From assembly GCA_029007825.1 (NCBI GenBank), contig JAQXIO010000052.1, positions 1 to 64,000 of the forward strand: a stretch of 64,000 nt of DNA, written 5' to 3'. Shown here piece after piece: positions 36,146 through 45,142 of the stretch. A program made the translations under genes and the position numbers. The first letter of the stretch is position 1. Each line of letters begins with the position of its first letter. The DNA is from Bacteroidales bacterium (GTDB lineage Bacteria; Bacteroidota; Bacteroidia; Bacteroidales; JAQXIO01). The notes below the pieces were generated by a model. The model saw only the letters and a list, made by a program, of their open reading frames with translations, was not told where the DNA came from and did no database searches.

Positions 36146-38194
36146 TTATTTATAATACCAAACGCAACTATCATTATAACTTTTTTTCCGATCGGTCGAT
36201 ACGGCTTCAATTTTATTTTCTCCGACTGCCAATCGAACATTTTCCCATGTTATTACAGAAACCTCGTCAGGTCTCTTTTTTCCTAAACTTTTACCATTTA
36301 CCAGTAACTCGACCTCTTTTAAGTTTGAGAATACGGTCACTTTTATTTCGGAGGCTGAACGATTTAAATTCTTTTTCTCAGCAATATGGATCATTGGCTC
36401 TTCATTCCAATTCGCCTTATAAAAATAAAAAGCGTCTTTTTTTATTTTCCGGTCCATCGTCACCAAACCTTTGTCATTCCGACCATAAGTATCGCCCTCA
36501 GTACGTATAGAAGAACCGAAATCGAACATTGCCCATATAAACGTTCCCCACAGATATGGCCGGGCTTTTAATATTTTCCAGTTTTCAATATGATAATAGG
36601 TTTGCCAGTTTTCAGGATGCCACCAACTAACTGGTACGGAAGGAACGAGAGTGTCTTGTTGATGAAGAATACTTCCCCCTGCGCCATATTCACTTACTGC
36701 CATTTTTAATCCGGGAAATGCTGCGTGCGTTTCATCAGCCCATTTTGCCATACCTGACGGAGGGCCTCCATACCATCCGAAATATTTATTCCATGCAATC
36801 AGATCGGTTATTTCATTTATTTCTCCATCCTGAAAACTTGCCGCTGTTGTAAGACGCGAGGGATCATACCGATGAGCTATAGCATTCAGTTCTTTCAAAT
36901 ATTCAGTGGGGTTATCTCCTTCCATTTTCAATTCATTATACAATCCCCAGAAGCAAATAGACGGATGGTTAAAATGTTGTTTTATCATCTCTTTCAATTG
37001 CAGTTTTCCGTTCTCCCTAAAAGATTCACTATCGACAAAACCTCTGTCAAGATAACCGCCCGGCCCCACAAAAGGAATTTCCGACCATGCTATTATTCCA
37101 TAATGATCCAACAAATTTAACAGATATGTAGCCTGTGGATAATGCGAAAGACGTACTGCATTTGCACCTATTTCCCGGATGATCGCCACATCTTCTTCAT
37201 GATGAAAAGGACGAAGGGCATTTCCTACTTCATTGCGATCTTGATGGCGGCATATGCCTTTAAGTCTATAAGGTTCTCCATTTAAGTAGAAACCTTTTTC
37301 AGGATCGACCGAATAAAAACGAAGACCAAGAGGCTGCCGAAGCTGGTCAATAACTGTCCCGTTTTCTTCCAGGGATACAACCACATTATAAAGATAAGGA
37401 TCTTTGGTTCCATTCCATAAATGAGGTTGTTTCATTAACAGTTCCATAGGCACAGGATATGCCGAAACGCCAGAAGGAATCACCACACTTTCCGTTTTCG
37501 AAAGAACGTTATTTCCCTTATCATCCAAAACATCTACTCTTAAATCTATATTACGTGATTGAATATCCGCATTCGAGACCATCGTCTGTACCTCTATTTC
37601 AGCCATCTCTTTCGACACTTTCTTTTGTAAAAGAGAGATTCCGGACGAAGCATAATCGAGCGGAGAAATACAAATCGGTTCCGTCACAAGTAGCTGTACA
37701 TCACGATATATCCCTCCGTAAAAATTAAAATCTCCGACAAGGGGCATTACATCCAGCATTAAAGCGTTATTAACCCTTGCCAGAAAAATATTTTCCTTTC
37801 CATATTCCACAAACGGTGTCACTTCAAAAATAAAAGCAGTATATCCTCCTCTATGTTCTCCGACGTGTTTCGCATTGACAAAAAAATCGGTAACGGTATT
37901 AGCTCCTTCAAATCTGATAAAAAGACGTTTTCCCTTCCATTCGGAGGGGATTAAAATTTTTTTCTCGTAATTGCCTACACCTCTGTAATAATCGGATTTT
38001 CCTGAAAACGCATCCTGAGCATTCCATGTATGAGGTAAATCCACTCTTCTTTCAGAGCCTTTCGATGCCTGATAATTTAAACGAAAAGACCAATCATTAT
38101 TCAGGGGCATCTCAATTCTTGCTGCCTGTACCTGTAACGATGATGTATTCAAAAGCAACAATATCCCCAAAACAAGGGAAAAGATTTTTTTCAT
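36146..38194 (-). CDS. GH2 beta-galactosidase-type enzyme
   Basis: A 682-aa secreted glycoside hydrolase of family 2 with a signal peptide (MKKIFSLVLGILLLLNTSS...). The order is a sugar-binding jelly roll (DWSFRLNYQASKG, DLPHTWNAQDAF), an immunoglobulin-like domain and a TIM barrel with ICRHQDRNE. The acid/base Glu is in WGLYNELKMEGDN (about 420) and the nucleophile Glu in AVSEYGAGG (about 500). A short C-terminal Ig-like domain follows (VELLVNGKSLGKKRPDE). It hydrolyses beta-galactosides or related sugars such as beta-glucuronides; the exact sugar is not certain. The ATG at 38194 opens the signal peptide. A 12-bp inverted repeat overlaps its -7 element. Confidence 0.9.
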   Translation of the reverse strand: MKKIFSLVLGILLLLNTSSLQVQAARIEMPLNNDWSFRLNYQASKGSERRVDLPHTWNAQDAFSGKSDYYRGVGNYEKKILIPSEWKGKRLFIRFEGANTVTDFFVNAKHVGEHRGGYTAFIFEVTPFVEYGKENIFLARVNNALMLDVMPLVGDFNFYGGIYRDVQLLVTEPICISPLDYASSGISLLQKKVSKEMAEIEVQTMVSNADIQSRNIDLRVDVLDDKGNNVLSKTESVVIPSGVSAYPVPMELLMKQPHLWNGTKDPYLYNVVVSLEENGTVIDQLRQPLGLRFYSVDPEKGFYLNGEPYRLKGICRHQDRNEVGNALRPFHHEEDVAIIREIGANAVRLSHYPQATYLLNLLDHYGIIAWSEIPFVGPGGYLDRGFVDSESFRENGKLQLKEMIKQHFNHPSICFWGLYNELKMEGDNPTEYLKELNAIAHRYDPSRLTTAASFQDGEINEITDLIAWNKYFGWYGGPPSGMAKWADETHAAFPGLKMAVSEYGAGGSILHQQDTLVPSVPVSWWHPENWQTYYHIENWKILKARPYLWGTFIWAMFDFGSSIRTEGDTYGRNDKGLVTMDRKIKKDAFYFYKANWNEEPMIHIAEKKNLNRSASEIKVTVFSNLKEVELLVNGKSLGKKRPDEVSVITWENVRLAVGENKIEAVSTDRKKSYNDSCVWYYK

Positions 38195-38218
38195 GGTACT
38201 TAAACATATTATTTGAAA

Positions 38219-38226
38219 CAAAGATA
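38219..38226 (-). promoter_or_regulatory. -7 element of the GH2/GH78-like operon
   Basis: On the minus strand this reads TATCTTTG, matching TAnnTTTG, 24 nt upstream of the GH2 ATG. One arm of a 12-bp inverted repeat overlaps it. Confidence 0.55.
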
Positions 38227-38259
38227 GAAGAATTCATTTACATTTTAAATTCTTCTATC
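38223..38259. repeat. 12-bp inverted repeat overlapping the GH2 promoter
   Basis: GATAGAAGAATT (38223-38234) and AATTCTTCTATC (38248-38259) are perfect complements around a 13-nt spacer. The proximal arm overlaps the -7 element, so a dimeric regulator bound here could block RNA polymerase. It lies upstream of the GH2/GH78-like operon only, since the neighbouring OmpA gene ends at 38331. Confidence 0.6.
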
Positions 38260-38273
38260 ATCCTATCAAACAA

Positions 38274-38305
38274 AAAAGATGTTCCGGAATTCCGGAACAT
38301 CTTTT
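38274..38305 (-). terminator. 32-bp palindromic terminator of the OmpA-family gene
   Basis: A perfect 32-bp palindrome (16-bp arms centred between 38289 and 38290, core TTCCGGAATTCCGGAA) with a T-run on the minus strand. It is 25 nt after the OmpA-family stop codon and separates it from the GH2 promoter. Confidence 0.85.
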
Positions 38306-38330
38306 AGCATTATTGAGTTGAGTTTTGATT

Positions 38331-39566
38331 TTATTCTATCACTACAGCTCTGTTCAGATAAGGTTTAGCAAACATACTTTGTCCACCTTCTCCTACCGTC
38401 TTCAGCTGACTGGATTTTACTCCAAAGTCATTAACCAATGCGTCATAAACGGCCTGAGCACGCTTTTCACTCAATTGTTTGTTAAACGCAGGTGTTCCGG
38501 TTGCTTTATCAGCGTAACCTATTATAGTATACTTTCTATCCGGGAATTTCTTCATTTCATTTGAAATGCTTTCAATGTTTATCATATTCTTAGCATTGAT
38601 TTCAGCACTGTTAATCTTGAAGAAAAGAACCAACGGAGAAGAAACAGGTTCTGCAACAGGTACTACTACCGGCTTGTTAGCAAGCCGAGCCAATGAATCA
38701 GCTGCATTCTGACAACATTCGAGCTGTCCGGCCAACTGTCCGACCATAGCATTCGATTGAGCCAACTGTTCCTGACAATTCATTACAGCTACTTCGTAGT
38801 TATACAAATCGGAAACAACAGGATTCGCTCTCTTGAATTTTTTATTGTTAATGTAGAAAGTAAAGCCTGCCGATGCTGATAACATACCGTTTACTTTAGC
38901 ATGTCCGGCTATCGGAGAACCATCAAATCCGCGAGGTATAAGAGCTCCTCTCATTTCAATATTTATATCGAAATTTCTGGTAACATGAAAACGGTGAATC
39001 AATCCAAAGTTTCCTGTTACCGCATTTTTCTTCGGTCCACCAAATGCATGAGCATAACCGACACCGAAGGTCGGAACGATGTCATACACCCTATTCGGAC
39101 GATAACCGTCAACCAAACTGAATAGATCCATCATAAAGTCTGCATGGACATTCATGTAATAGAACAGTTTTGAATACAACCCCAATTGTGGGTTAACCAT
39201 ATGGCCTATATAAGCATTATCGTTGTAGCCATATCCTTTAAACTGGAATCCGTTGGCCTGAATACGCAACCCAAAATACGGATTGAACCATTTACCGAAA
39301 GAGAGATCCACTTCAGGAGCAATTCTTTTCTTCATGCCTCCGTATTTGTCACCGGGGCCGAAAAACATCTGACCACCACCACCGATCGAGATAAACCAGT
39401 TATCTCCGAATCTATTCCGATTATAACGAACCAAACGATTGCTCGGTTCCTGATCTTGTTGAGGAATGTATCCTACCACAGTTTCCGATTCCACAACCTG
39501 AACGTCTTGTGCATTCATTAACAGTGGAGAAAAAAGTAAACCCAAAAGTAATAACCGTTTCTTCAT
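38331..39566 (-). CDS. OmpA-family outer-membrane protein
   Basis: A 411-aa outer-membrane protein with a signal peptide (MKKRLLLLGLLFSPLLMNAQD), an N-terminal beta-barrel (about 45-270) and a short helical linker with regularly spaced Gln and Cys (QEQLAQSNAMVGQLAGQLE). The C-terminal OmpA peptidoglycan-binding domain is near 310-405 (IIGYADKATGTPAFNKQLSEKRAQAVYDAL). It anchors the outer membrane to the cell wall and is likely abundant. The ATG at 39566 starts the signal peptide; the longer frame to 39668 has no family support. It is probably monocistronic. Confidence 0.9.
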   Translation of the reverse strand: MKKRLLLLGLLFSPLLMNAQDVQVVESETVVGYIPQQDQEPSNRLVRYNRNRFGDNWFISIGGGGQMFFGPGDKYGGMKKRIAPEVDLSFGKWFNPYFGLRIQANGFQFKGYGYNDNAYIGHMVNPQLGLYSKLFYYMNVHADFMMDLFSLVDGYRPNRVYDIVPTFGVGYAHAFGGPKKNAVTGNFGLIHRFHVTRNFDINIEMRGALIPRGFDGSPIAGHAKVNGMLSASAGFTFYINNKKFKRANPVVSDLYNYEVAVMNCQEQLAQSNAMVGQLAGQLECCQNAADSLARLANKPVVVPVAEPVSSPLVLFFKINSAEINAKNMINIESISNEMKKFPDRKYTIIGYADKATGTPAFNKQLSEKRAQAVYDALVNDFGVKSSQLKTVGEGGQSMFAKPYLNRAVVIE

Positions 39567-39734
39567 AGCTTCAAATTTTAATTGTTTGTTTATAATAGCA
39601 TATATATAATTAATGATTGTTGTCAATCTGAAAGTTTGAAGATGAAACTTGTGAGATATAAAAAACAATCTTGATTAAATAACATTACATCGTTTATTTT
39701 GTTTATTTCTTCTATTTTTAATGCCAGATTTTTC

Positions 39735-40097
39735 TTATTTTATGAGAAGAACATTCTCTATGGCTTCTTTTATAGATGCTTTCGGCAACGCACCCTGAGT
39801 CAACTGAGGTTTACCTTCCATAGGTATAAACAGAATAGTCGGAATACTCTTTATGGAAAATACAGATGATAGTTCCTCTTCATGCTCCGTATTGATTTTA
39901 TACACATATAATTTCCCTTCATATTCGGTAGCGACCTCTTCCAATACAGGGGCAACCATTTTGCAGGGGCCGCACCAATCGGCATAAAAATCAATAATGC
40001 AAGGTTTGTCGCCCAAATATTTCCACTCTTTCGTTCCGTCTTCATAATTCATAACTTTTGACAAGAACATCTTTTTATCCATCTGAATAACTTTCAT
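39735..40097 (-). CDS. Thioredoxin-family protein
   Basis: A 120-aa cytosolic thioredoxin-fold protein with the canonical active site DFYADWCGPCKM (Cys42, Cys45), the cis-proline segment SIKSIPTILF and a short C-terminal helix. Its N terminus is about ten residues longer than E. coli thioredoxin. It reduces protein disulfides with electrons from a thioredoxin reductase encoded elsewhere. The gene is on its own between the OmpA gene and the divergent purT. Confidence 0.93.
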   Translation of the reverse strand: MKVIQMDKKMFLSKVMNYEDGTKEWKYLGDKPCIIDFYADWCGPCKMVAPVLEEVATEYEGKLYVYKINTEHEEELSSVFSIKSIPTILFIPMEGKPQLTQGALPKASIKEAIENVLLIK

Positions 40098-40276
40098 AAT
40101 AATATCCTTTTGACGTTTTATTGATATATTTTAAACACAACAGCGGTCAAGAAGTTTTTATTCTATAGGAAAACCGGCTTAAAAAAACATCTATTAACAC
40201 AAATAGGAATCTATACTTGTTTATGGTTTCTTCCTGAAGGAACTCTGTTTTAAAGCCGTTCTTCAAAGAAATATTG

Positions 40277-40284
40277 TATCTTTG
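40277..40284 (+). promoter_or_regulatory. -7 element of purT
   Basis: TATCTTTG matches TAnnTTTG and lies 23 nt upstream of the purT ATG at 40308. No TTTG at -33 is evident. Confidence 0.5.
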
Positions 40285-40307
40285 CATATCAAAAAAATCT
40301 TCACGAG

Positions 40308-41489
40308 ATGGTAAAAATAGGCTCACCGATGACCTCTACGGCGAAAAAAGTTTTGCTTTGCGGATCAGGTGAATTAGGCAAGGAACTGGCAATTGAATTG
40401 CAACGTTACGGTGTCGAAGTGATTGCATTGGATCGTTATCCGAATGCTCCGGCGATGCAAATCGCACATAGGTCATATGTTGTTTCAATGCTTGACGGTG
40501 CAAAGCTCCGACGAATTATAGAAGACGAAAAGCCAGATTTAATTGTACCGGAAGTCGAGGCTATTGCGACAACCACTCTTATGGAACTTGAACGGGAAGG
40601 TTATAAAGTAATACCGACAGCTAAAGCTACATACCTGACCATGAACAGGGAAGGTATCAGACGATTGGCTGCAGAAGAACTGAAAATACCAACTTCACCA
40701 TATCGTTTTGCTTCTGATTTTGAGGAGTTCCAGACTGCCATCCGTGAAATAGGTATACCATGTGTGGTAAAACCCATTATGAGTTCGTCCGGACACGGGC
40801 AAAGTACCGTAAAATGTGAAGAAGATATTCTGCCGGCCTGGAAAGAAGCGCAGGAAGGAGGACGAGCTGGTGCAGGAAAAGTGATTGTCGAGGGATTTAT
40901 CCGTTTCGATTACGAAATCACGTTATTAACCGTGCGTCATTCAGGTGGTACCTCTTTTTGTCAACCTATAGGCCATTACCAAGAAGGAGGAGATTACCGT
41001 GAATCCTGGCAGGCACAACCTATGAGCGACGAGACCTTACGGAAGGCACAGGAAATAGGCAGAAAAATTACCGGAGTATTAGGGGGGTACGGACTGTTCG
41101 GAGTGGAATTGTTCATAAAAGGTGAGGACGTAATATTCAGCGAAGTATCTCCACGTCCGCATGATACTGGTATGGTAACAATGATATCACAAGATTTATC
41201 GGAATTTGCCTTACATGCAAGAGCAATTCTGGGACTTCCTATTCCTGAGATAATTTTTTACGGACCTTCCGCATCGAGAGCCATTGTGGTTGAAGGGGAC
41301 TCAAACAGTGTCAGTTTCGATAATCTGCAAGAGGTTCTTGCTGTCCCTGAAACTCAAATCCGGATATTCGGAAAGCCGGAAGTGCATGGGCACCGCCGAA
41401 TGGCTGTCTTATTATCAAGGGGTCGTTCTGCCGAAGAGGCAAGACAACGTACACTGGCAGCTTTTAATGCCCTAAAAGTAGAGCTATGA
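40308..41489 (+). CDS. purT: Formate-dependent GAR transformylase PurT
   Basis: A 393-aa ATP-grasp enzyme that formylates glycinamide ribonucleotide with formate and ATP in purine synthesis, independent of folate. The N-terminal nucleotide-binding-like domain has [19 protein letters not shown]. The ATP-grasp core follows with [16 protein letters not shown] (about 149-164), [41 protein letters not shown] (about 265-290, metal-binding Glu residues) and LGLPIPEI. The length matches E. coli PurT (392 aa). It is monocistronic with a convergent terminator downstream. Confidence 0.95.
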   Translation: MVKIGSPMTSTAKKVLLCGSGELGKELAIELQRYGVEVIALDRYPNAPAMQIAHRSYVVSMLDGAKLRRIIEDEKPDLIVPEVEAIATTTLMELEREGYKVIPTAKATYLTMNREGIRRLAAEELKIPTSPYRFASDFEEFQTAIREIGIPCVVKPIMSSSGHGQSTVKCEEDILPAWKEAQEGGRAGAGKVIVEGFIRFDYEITLLTVRHSGGTSFCQPIGHYQEGGDYRESWQAQPMSDETLRKAQEIGRKITGVLGGYGLFGVELFIKGEDVIFSEVSPRPHDTGMVTMISQDLSEFALHARAILGLPIPEIIFYGPSASRAIVVEGDSNSVSFDNLQEVLAVPETQIRIFGKPEVHGHRRMAVLLSRGRSAEEARQRTLAAFNALKVEL

Positions 41490-41563
41490 GAGTAGTTCTC
41501 CGACTAGTACTTATAACTAAAATACATACTCTCTTTGCACCTTGTATTCTGATAAAATCGGGA

Positions 41564-41602
41564 ATAACCGGATAATAAGCTAAAAAGTTTATCCGGTTAT
41601 TT
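41564..41602. terminator. Shared terminator between purT and the Pit gene
   Basis: Arms AATAACCGGATAA (41564-41576) and TTATCCGGTTATT (41590-41602) are perfectly complementary over 13 bp. It is placed between two convergent genes, with a T-rich flank on the plus strand. Confidence 0.8.
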
Positions 41603-41604
41603 CT

Positions 41605-42624
41605 TTAAATACCTAATAAAGAAAAAACCAAATAAACACACGCCGCTAAAAGTCCGCTTACCGGAATTGTGAGTATCCAGGCTGTCATAAGGCTTTTGGT
41701 TACACCCCAACGAACAGCCGAAAGGCGTTTCGTCGCTCCAACCCCAATAATAGCACCGGTAATAGTATGTGTGGTACTTACAGGTATCTTCAGCATTTCC
41801 GTAATATAAAGGGTAAAAGCTCCTGCTGTCTCTGCAATCACCCCTTCCAAAGGGGTAACTTTTGTAATTTTTGTCCCCATTGTTTTCACAATTTTCCAGC
41901 CTCCGGACATCGTTCCAAGTGAAATTGCCGTAAAACATGAAAATGCTACCCAATCGGGTAAATCTGCTACATCATTAACCCCTGTTCCGAGTCCCATCGA
42001 ATGAGCAGCTATCATTGCCGCGGCAATAATACCCATTACTTTCTGAGAGTCATTCAATCCATGTCCGACGCTAAACATAGCAGATGAGACGAGCTGCAAT
42101 CTTTTAAACCAGACTTCAGCGGTATGTGGATGTGCATGCCGGGCGAGGTGAAGAACCAATAATGTGAACCCGAAAGCAATAACCATTCCAATAAGTGGTG
42201 CCAGAAAAATGAAAGCTACAATCTTAAGAATAATATTCAACTGAATAGCCTCAAAGCCATAGGCTGCTATAGCTGCACCGGCAAACCCGCCGATAAGCGT
42301 ATGTGATGAAGATGAAGGAATGCCTTTCCACCATGTTATCAGATTCCATATAATTGCAGCAATGACGCCCGATAGAATAACTGGTAGAGTAATATATTGT
42401 TCTACTACTGTTTTAGATACTGTATTGGCGATTCCGAAACCGCCAATAATATATTTGGCTATAAAAAATGCGAGGAAATTAAAAAAAGCGGCCCATAATA
42501 CAGCCTGAAATGGCGTCAATACCCTGGTAGATACGATAGTAGCAATTGAATTAGCAGCATCATGAAAACCGTTGATATAGTCAAATATTAGGGAAAGGAC
42601 AATGATGATTATTAATAACTCCAT
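41605..42624 (-). CDS. Inorganic phosphate transporter, Pit family
   Basis: A 339-aa polytopic protein with ten to eleven hydrophobic segments and the two inverted PHO4 repeats: FDYINGFHDAANSIAT near the N terminus and SVGHGLNDSQKVMGII in the middle. These carry the GANDVA-like signatures of Pit/PiT symporters, which move metal-phosphate complexes or phosphate with cations. SSSSHTLIGG and STTHTITGAIIGVG are also family-typical. The start is the ATG at 42624. It is the second gene of a two-gene unit, following the DUF47 gene by 15 nt. Confidence 0.92.
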   Translation of the reverse strand: MELLIIIIVLSLIFDYINGFHDAANSIATIVSTRVLTPFQAVLWAAFFNFLAFFIAKYIIGGFGIANTVSKTVVEQYITLPVILSGVIAAIIWNLITWWKGIPSSSSHTLIGGFAGAAIAAYGFEAIQLNIILKIVAFIFLAPLIGMVIAFGFTLLVLHLARHAHPHTAEVWFKRLQLVSSAMFSVGHGLNDSQKVMGIIAAAMIAAHSMGLGTGVNDVADLPDWVAFSCFTAISLGTMSGGWKIVKTMGTKITKVTPLEGVIAETAGAFTLYITEMLKIPVSTTHTITGAIIGVGATKRLSAVRWGVTKSLMTAWILTIPVSGLLAACVYLVFSLLGI

Positions 42625-42639
42625 GTGTATCAATCAATT

Positions 42640-43287
42640 TTATGCATACTTGACAATCAGATTTTTCAGAATCTTACCAACATGCTCCGCGGCATCTGTC
42701 GTTCTTTCCAATTCAAGCATAATCTCTTTAATTTTAATAATCTCGATACTGTCTTTCTCTTGTTCGAAAAGTTTAATAATAAAGAATTCATATACATCAT
42801 CCGCTTGATTTTCTATCTCATGTAATTTGGAAGAATATTCGCGCAATAAAGCCGGATTTTTCCGGAACGATTCAAGTTCATCCATGGCTTTACTAATATA
42901 GACCGTTTCTTCTTGAATAAGACGACTTAATTCTTTGCCACTTTCTGAAATCGGATGAGGATTGTAAATAGCTATACGTTTGGCACAGCTATTAATGCCA
43001 TCAATTACATCATCTATACTTGATGCCAGGTCATGAATGTCTTCCCGATCGAGAGGTGTGATAAAGGTAGTGCTCAATTCATCAAGAATCCGATGCGACA
43101 ATTTATCTCCCTTCCGCTCCAATTCTTTTATTTTTTTATAATAATCCAGACGTTCTGCCGGTTGATCATGCTGTAAACTTTCTACTAAAACAACCGAAGA
43201 AGCATACAAAACTTCAGAGAGTTGCTTCAATAAAGGAAAAAACTTAGGTTCTTTTGGTGTAAACCTACTGAAAAAAGAATTATTCAT
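42640..43287 (-). CDS. DUF47 family protein (PhoU-like Pit accessory)
   Basis: A 215-aa all-helical cytosolic protein of the DUF47/PhoU-like group. Conserved features are the N-terminal PKEPKFFPLLKQLSEVLY, the KELERKGDKLSHRIL acidic/basic metal-binding helix, TTFITPLDREDIHDLASSIDDVIDG and a late EIMLELERTTDAAEHVG helix. Such proteins are nearly always encoded with a Pit transporter and appear to regulate it. Here the transporter gene starts 15 nt downstream on the same strand. Confidence 0.92.
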   Translation of the reverse strand: MNNSFFSRFTPKEPKFFPLLKQLSEVLYASSVVLVESLQHDQPAERLDYYKKIKELERKGDKLSHRILDELSTTFITPLDREDIHDLASSIDDVIDGINSCAKRIAIYNPHPISESGKELSRLIQEETVYISKAMDELESFRKNPALLREYSSKLHEIENQADDVYEFFIIKLFEQEKDSIEIIKIKEIMLELERTTDAAEHVGKILKNLIVKYA

Positions 43288-43604
43288 AATTATAAATTCA
43301 TTAAATTATCTTCTTAAACATCTGATTTATAAAGATTTTAATTATATCAGAGAATAAACTATTTATTTAATCTCATGTCATATCGTCCTACCATTCCTTA
43401 TGCCGGCCAAATAGGAAGAATCAAATCTATTAAAAATCCAATATTAACTGTTTTGCCCAAAATATACTCTTTATGTTCTATATTAAAAAAGAGACTCCAA
43501 TCAAATTATTCTCTGATTCAACGTGTCAACAATGATTAAAAATGAATTGGAACCAGTAACGAAATAAAGCAATATGGCATTCTATTATAGAAGCCACAAT
43601 ACCA
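43288..43604. other. Intergenic stretch, 12-bp distant inverted repeat
   Basis: There is no credible gene in this stretch, which also holds the DUF47 promoter region. ATCAGAGAATAA (43346-43357) and TTATTCTCTGAT (43506-43517) are inverted copies 148 nt apart. The span could be the remains of a small non-autonomous element, but no target duplication is visible. Confidence 0.3.
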
Positions 43605-44045
43605 TTAAATAAGAATATGTCCAAGCATATAAATATAATACCGACAAGAAAATTGAGTCTGATTCGTATAAAAAGAGAGGAATATCCAGCTTTTCCCTAT
43701 GATCCGGGAATTAAAAAAGTCCGAAATACGGGCGTTCAACACAGATAGATTAGTCTTTAATATTTTACAAGGATAATAGGAACGTGATAAAATAAAACGG
43801 CCACCTAAAATTCCCTCCTGACCATTATAATGACAGCTTGTCCTGTTGATGTTGAGTTTTTTACCAAATGATAACTGAATGACAGCTTCTGACTTAATAG
43901 AATGGAATAAATCATTACATTGCATATTCAGCGTAATATCATTATCCTGCTTCGTAATCTTTTGTTCTTTATCTTTATTAAGAATAGAAAAAATTCCTAA
44001 TAATAAAAAAACTCCAAATAATGAACAACATACATACTTCATCAT
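43605..44045 (-). CDS. Hypothetical membrane-anchored or exported protein
   Basis: An open frame of 146 aa starting MMKYVCCSLFGVFLLLGIF, which looks like a signal anchor or signal peptide. It is followed by about 125 residues of mixed composition with four cysteines and no recognised domain. A TAnnTTTG motif lies 35 nt upstream of the ATG on the same strand, supporting expression. The final 30 residues (FLSFYTNQTQFSCRYYIYML...) read like out-of-frame sequence, so the gene may be frame-shifted or end earlier. I do not recognise a family. It could also be a decayed fragment. Confidence 0.4.
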   Translation of the reverse strand: MMKYVCCSLFGVFLLLGIFSILNKDKEQKITKQDNDITLNMQCNDLFHSIKSEAVIQLSFGKKLNINRTSCHYNGQEGILGGRFILSRSYYPCKILKTNLSVLNARISDFFNSRIIGKSWIFLSFYTNQTQFSCRYYIYMLGHILI

Positions 44046-44362
44046 AACGGCTGTAAACATGTTCGCCAAAAAATGTATGCAAATTTAAGAAAAAGTATAG
44101 TATCCTAATCAAAAATACGGAACAAAAAGACATTTATAATTTAAGCCGTTATTGCTCATAATTACATAGAACTAACATAGTATATAAGTTTACTGGTAAA
44201 TGAAAGGGAGGGGAAAGTCATATATTTATTTGGGAAACAATCAGGACTAATTCAGGCAAAGAGGGATATATCTTTGTTGAGACTTTTGTGTCAAAGGCTT
44301 TCATGCAAATAAAAAGAGTTGCTAAATGGAAAGCATATCAAAATTATATCAGCTAATTGTTA
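44046..44362. other. Intergenic stretch after the LytTR gene
   Basis: Apart from the -7 motif of the hypothetical gene, the stretch holds a plus-strand TATCTTTG at 44269-44276. That would read into the antisense of the LytTR gene, and no gene is seen for it. Confidence 0.3.
44080..44087 (-). promoter_or_regulatory. Possible -7 element of the hypothetical gene
   Basis: On the minus strand this reads TAAATTTG, matching TAnnTTTG, 34 nt upstream of the ATG at 44045. Confidence 0.4.
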
Positions 44363-45139
44363 TTAGCTTTTTGTAAACCATTCTTTGAATTCGCTTACTC
44401 TTACTTTGCTTATCAATACTTTTTCTTTGATATCAACGATACGAAGATTTACCGATAATCGATTATTAAACCATAAATCTATGTCTTGTATCGCGTCTCT
44501 CGATATCAGGAATTGACGATTAACGCGAAAAAAAAGATTAGGGTCCAAACATTCCGACAATTCATCTAATGTTTGTGATATCGTATATTCTTTACCATCT
44601 GTCAAAACCACTTTAACAATTCCATCCCGAATATAAAACAATAAAATCATATCGGTCGAAACCGGTAGTAATTTATCTCCTTTTACCGGTATCAAAAAAT
44701 GAGACAGATAATTCTTTTCCTTATTTATAGCACGAAGGATCTTTTTCATCTCTTCTTCATAAGAATATGCAATAGGCTGATAAGGCCTAAAATAGCCAAG
44801 CTTATCAAAGGCTCTGCCAATATCTTCTTTACTTATAGGTTTTAATAAATAATCAATGCTGTTGACCTTAAACGCCCGGAGTGCATATTCATCATAAGCG
44901 GTAGTAAAAATGACTGGGCAAGTAATTTTTACGTGTTCGAATATCTTAAAAACCAGACCATCAGCCAGACTGATATCCATAAACAGTAAATCGGGCATAG
45001 CATGTTCTGAGAACCACTCTACACTTGCGGTTATACTGTCTAATGTTTTTACTATTTCGATATCCGGTTTTACTTCTTTCAGCAAAACTATAAGATCTCT
45101 GACAGCCGCTCTTTCATCTTCTATGATAATAACTTTCAT
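44363..45139 (-). CDS. LytTR-type response regulator
   Basis: A 258-aa response regulator. The receiver domain (1-120) has the acidic pocket EDERAA, the phosphoacceptor Asp55 (LFMDISLADG), FTTAYDEYALRAF and the LLKPISKEDI lysine. The C-terminal LytTR DNA-binding domain (about 155-258) carries VKVVLTDGKEYTISQTLDELSE and FRVNRQFLISRDAIQ. It starts 3 nt after the LytS-type kinase stop, so the two form one translational unit. Both lie directly behind the heavy-metal efflux genes, unlike the more usual OmpR-type CusRS arrangement. Confidence 0.92.
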   Translation of the reverse strand: MKVIIIEDERAAVRDLIVLLKEVKPDIEIVKTLDSITASVEWFSEHAMPDLLFMDISLADGLVFKIFEHVKITCPVIFTTAYDEYALRAFKVNSIDYLLKPISKEDIGRAFDKLGYFRPYQPIAYSYEEEMKKILRAINKEKNYLSHFLIPVKGDKLLPVSTDMILLFYIRDGIVKVVLTDGKEYTISQTLDELSECLDPNLFFRVNRQFLISRDAIQDIDLWFNNRLSVNLRIVDIKEKVLISKVRVSEFKEWFTKS

Positions 45140-45142
45140 AAG

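Noticed and set aside
44351..44368. A 7-bp hairpin (AGCTAAT/ATTAGCT) at the end of the LytTR gene as a terminator
   Set aside because: The stem is short and AT-rich and is not followed by a T-run on the gene's strand.
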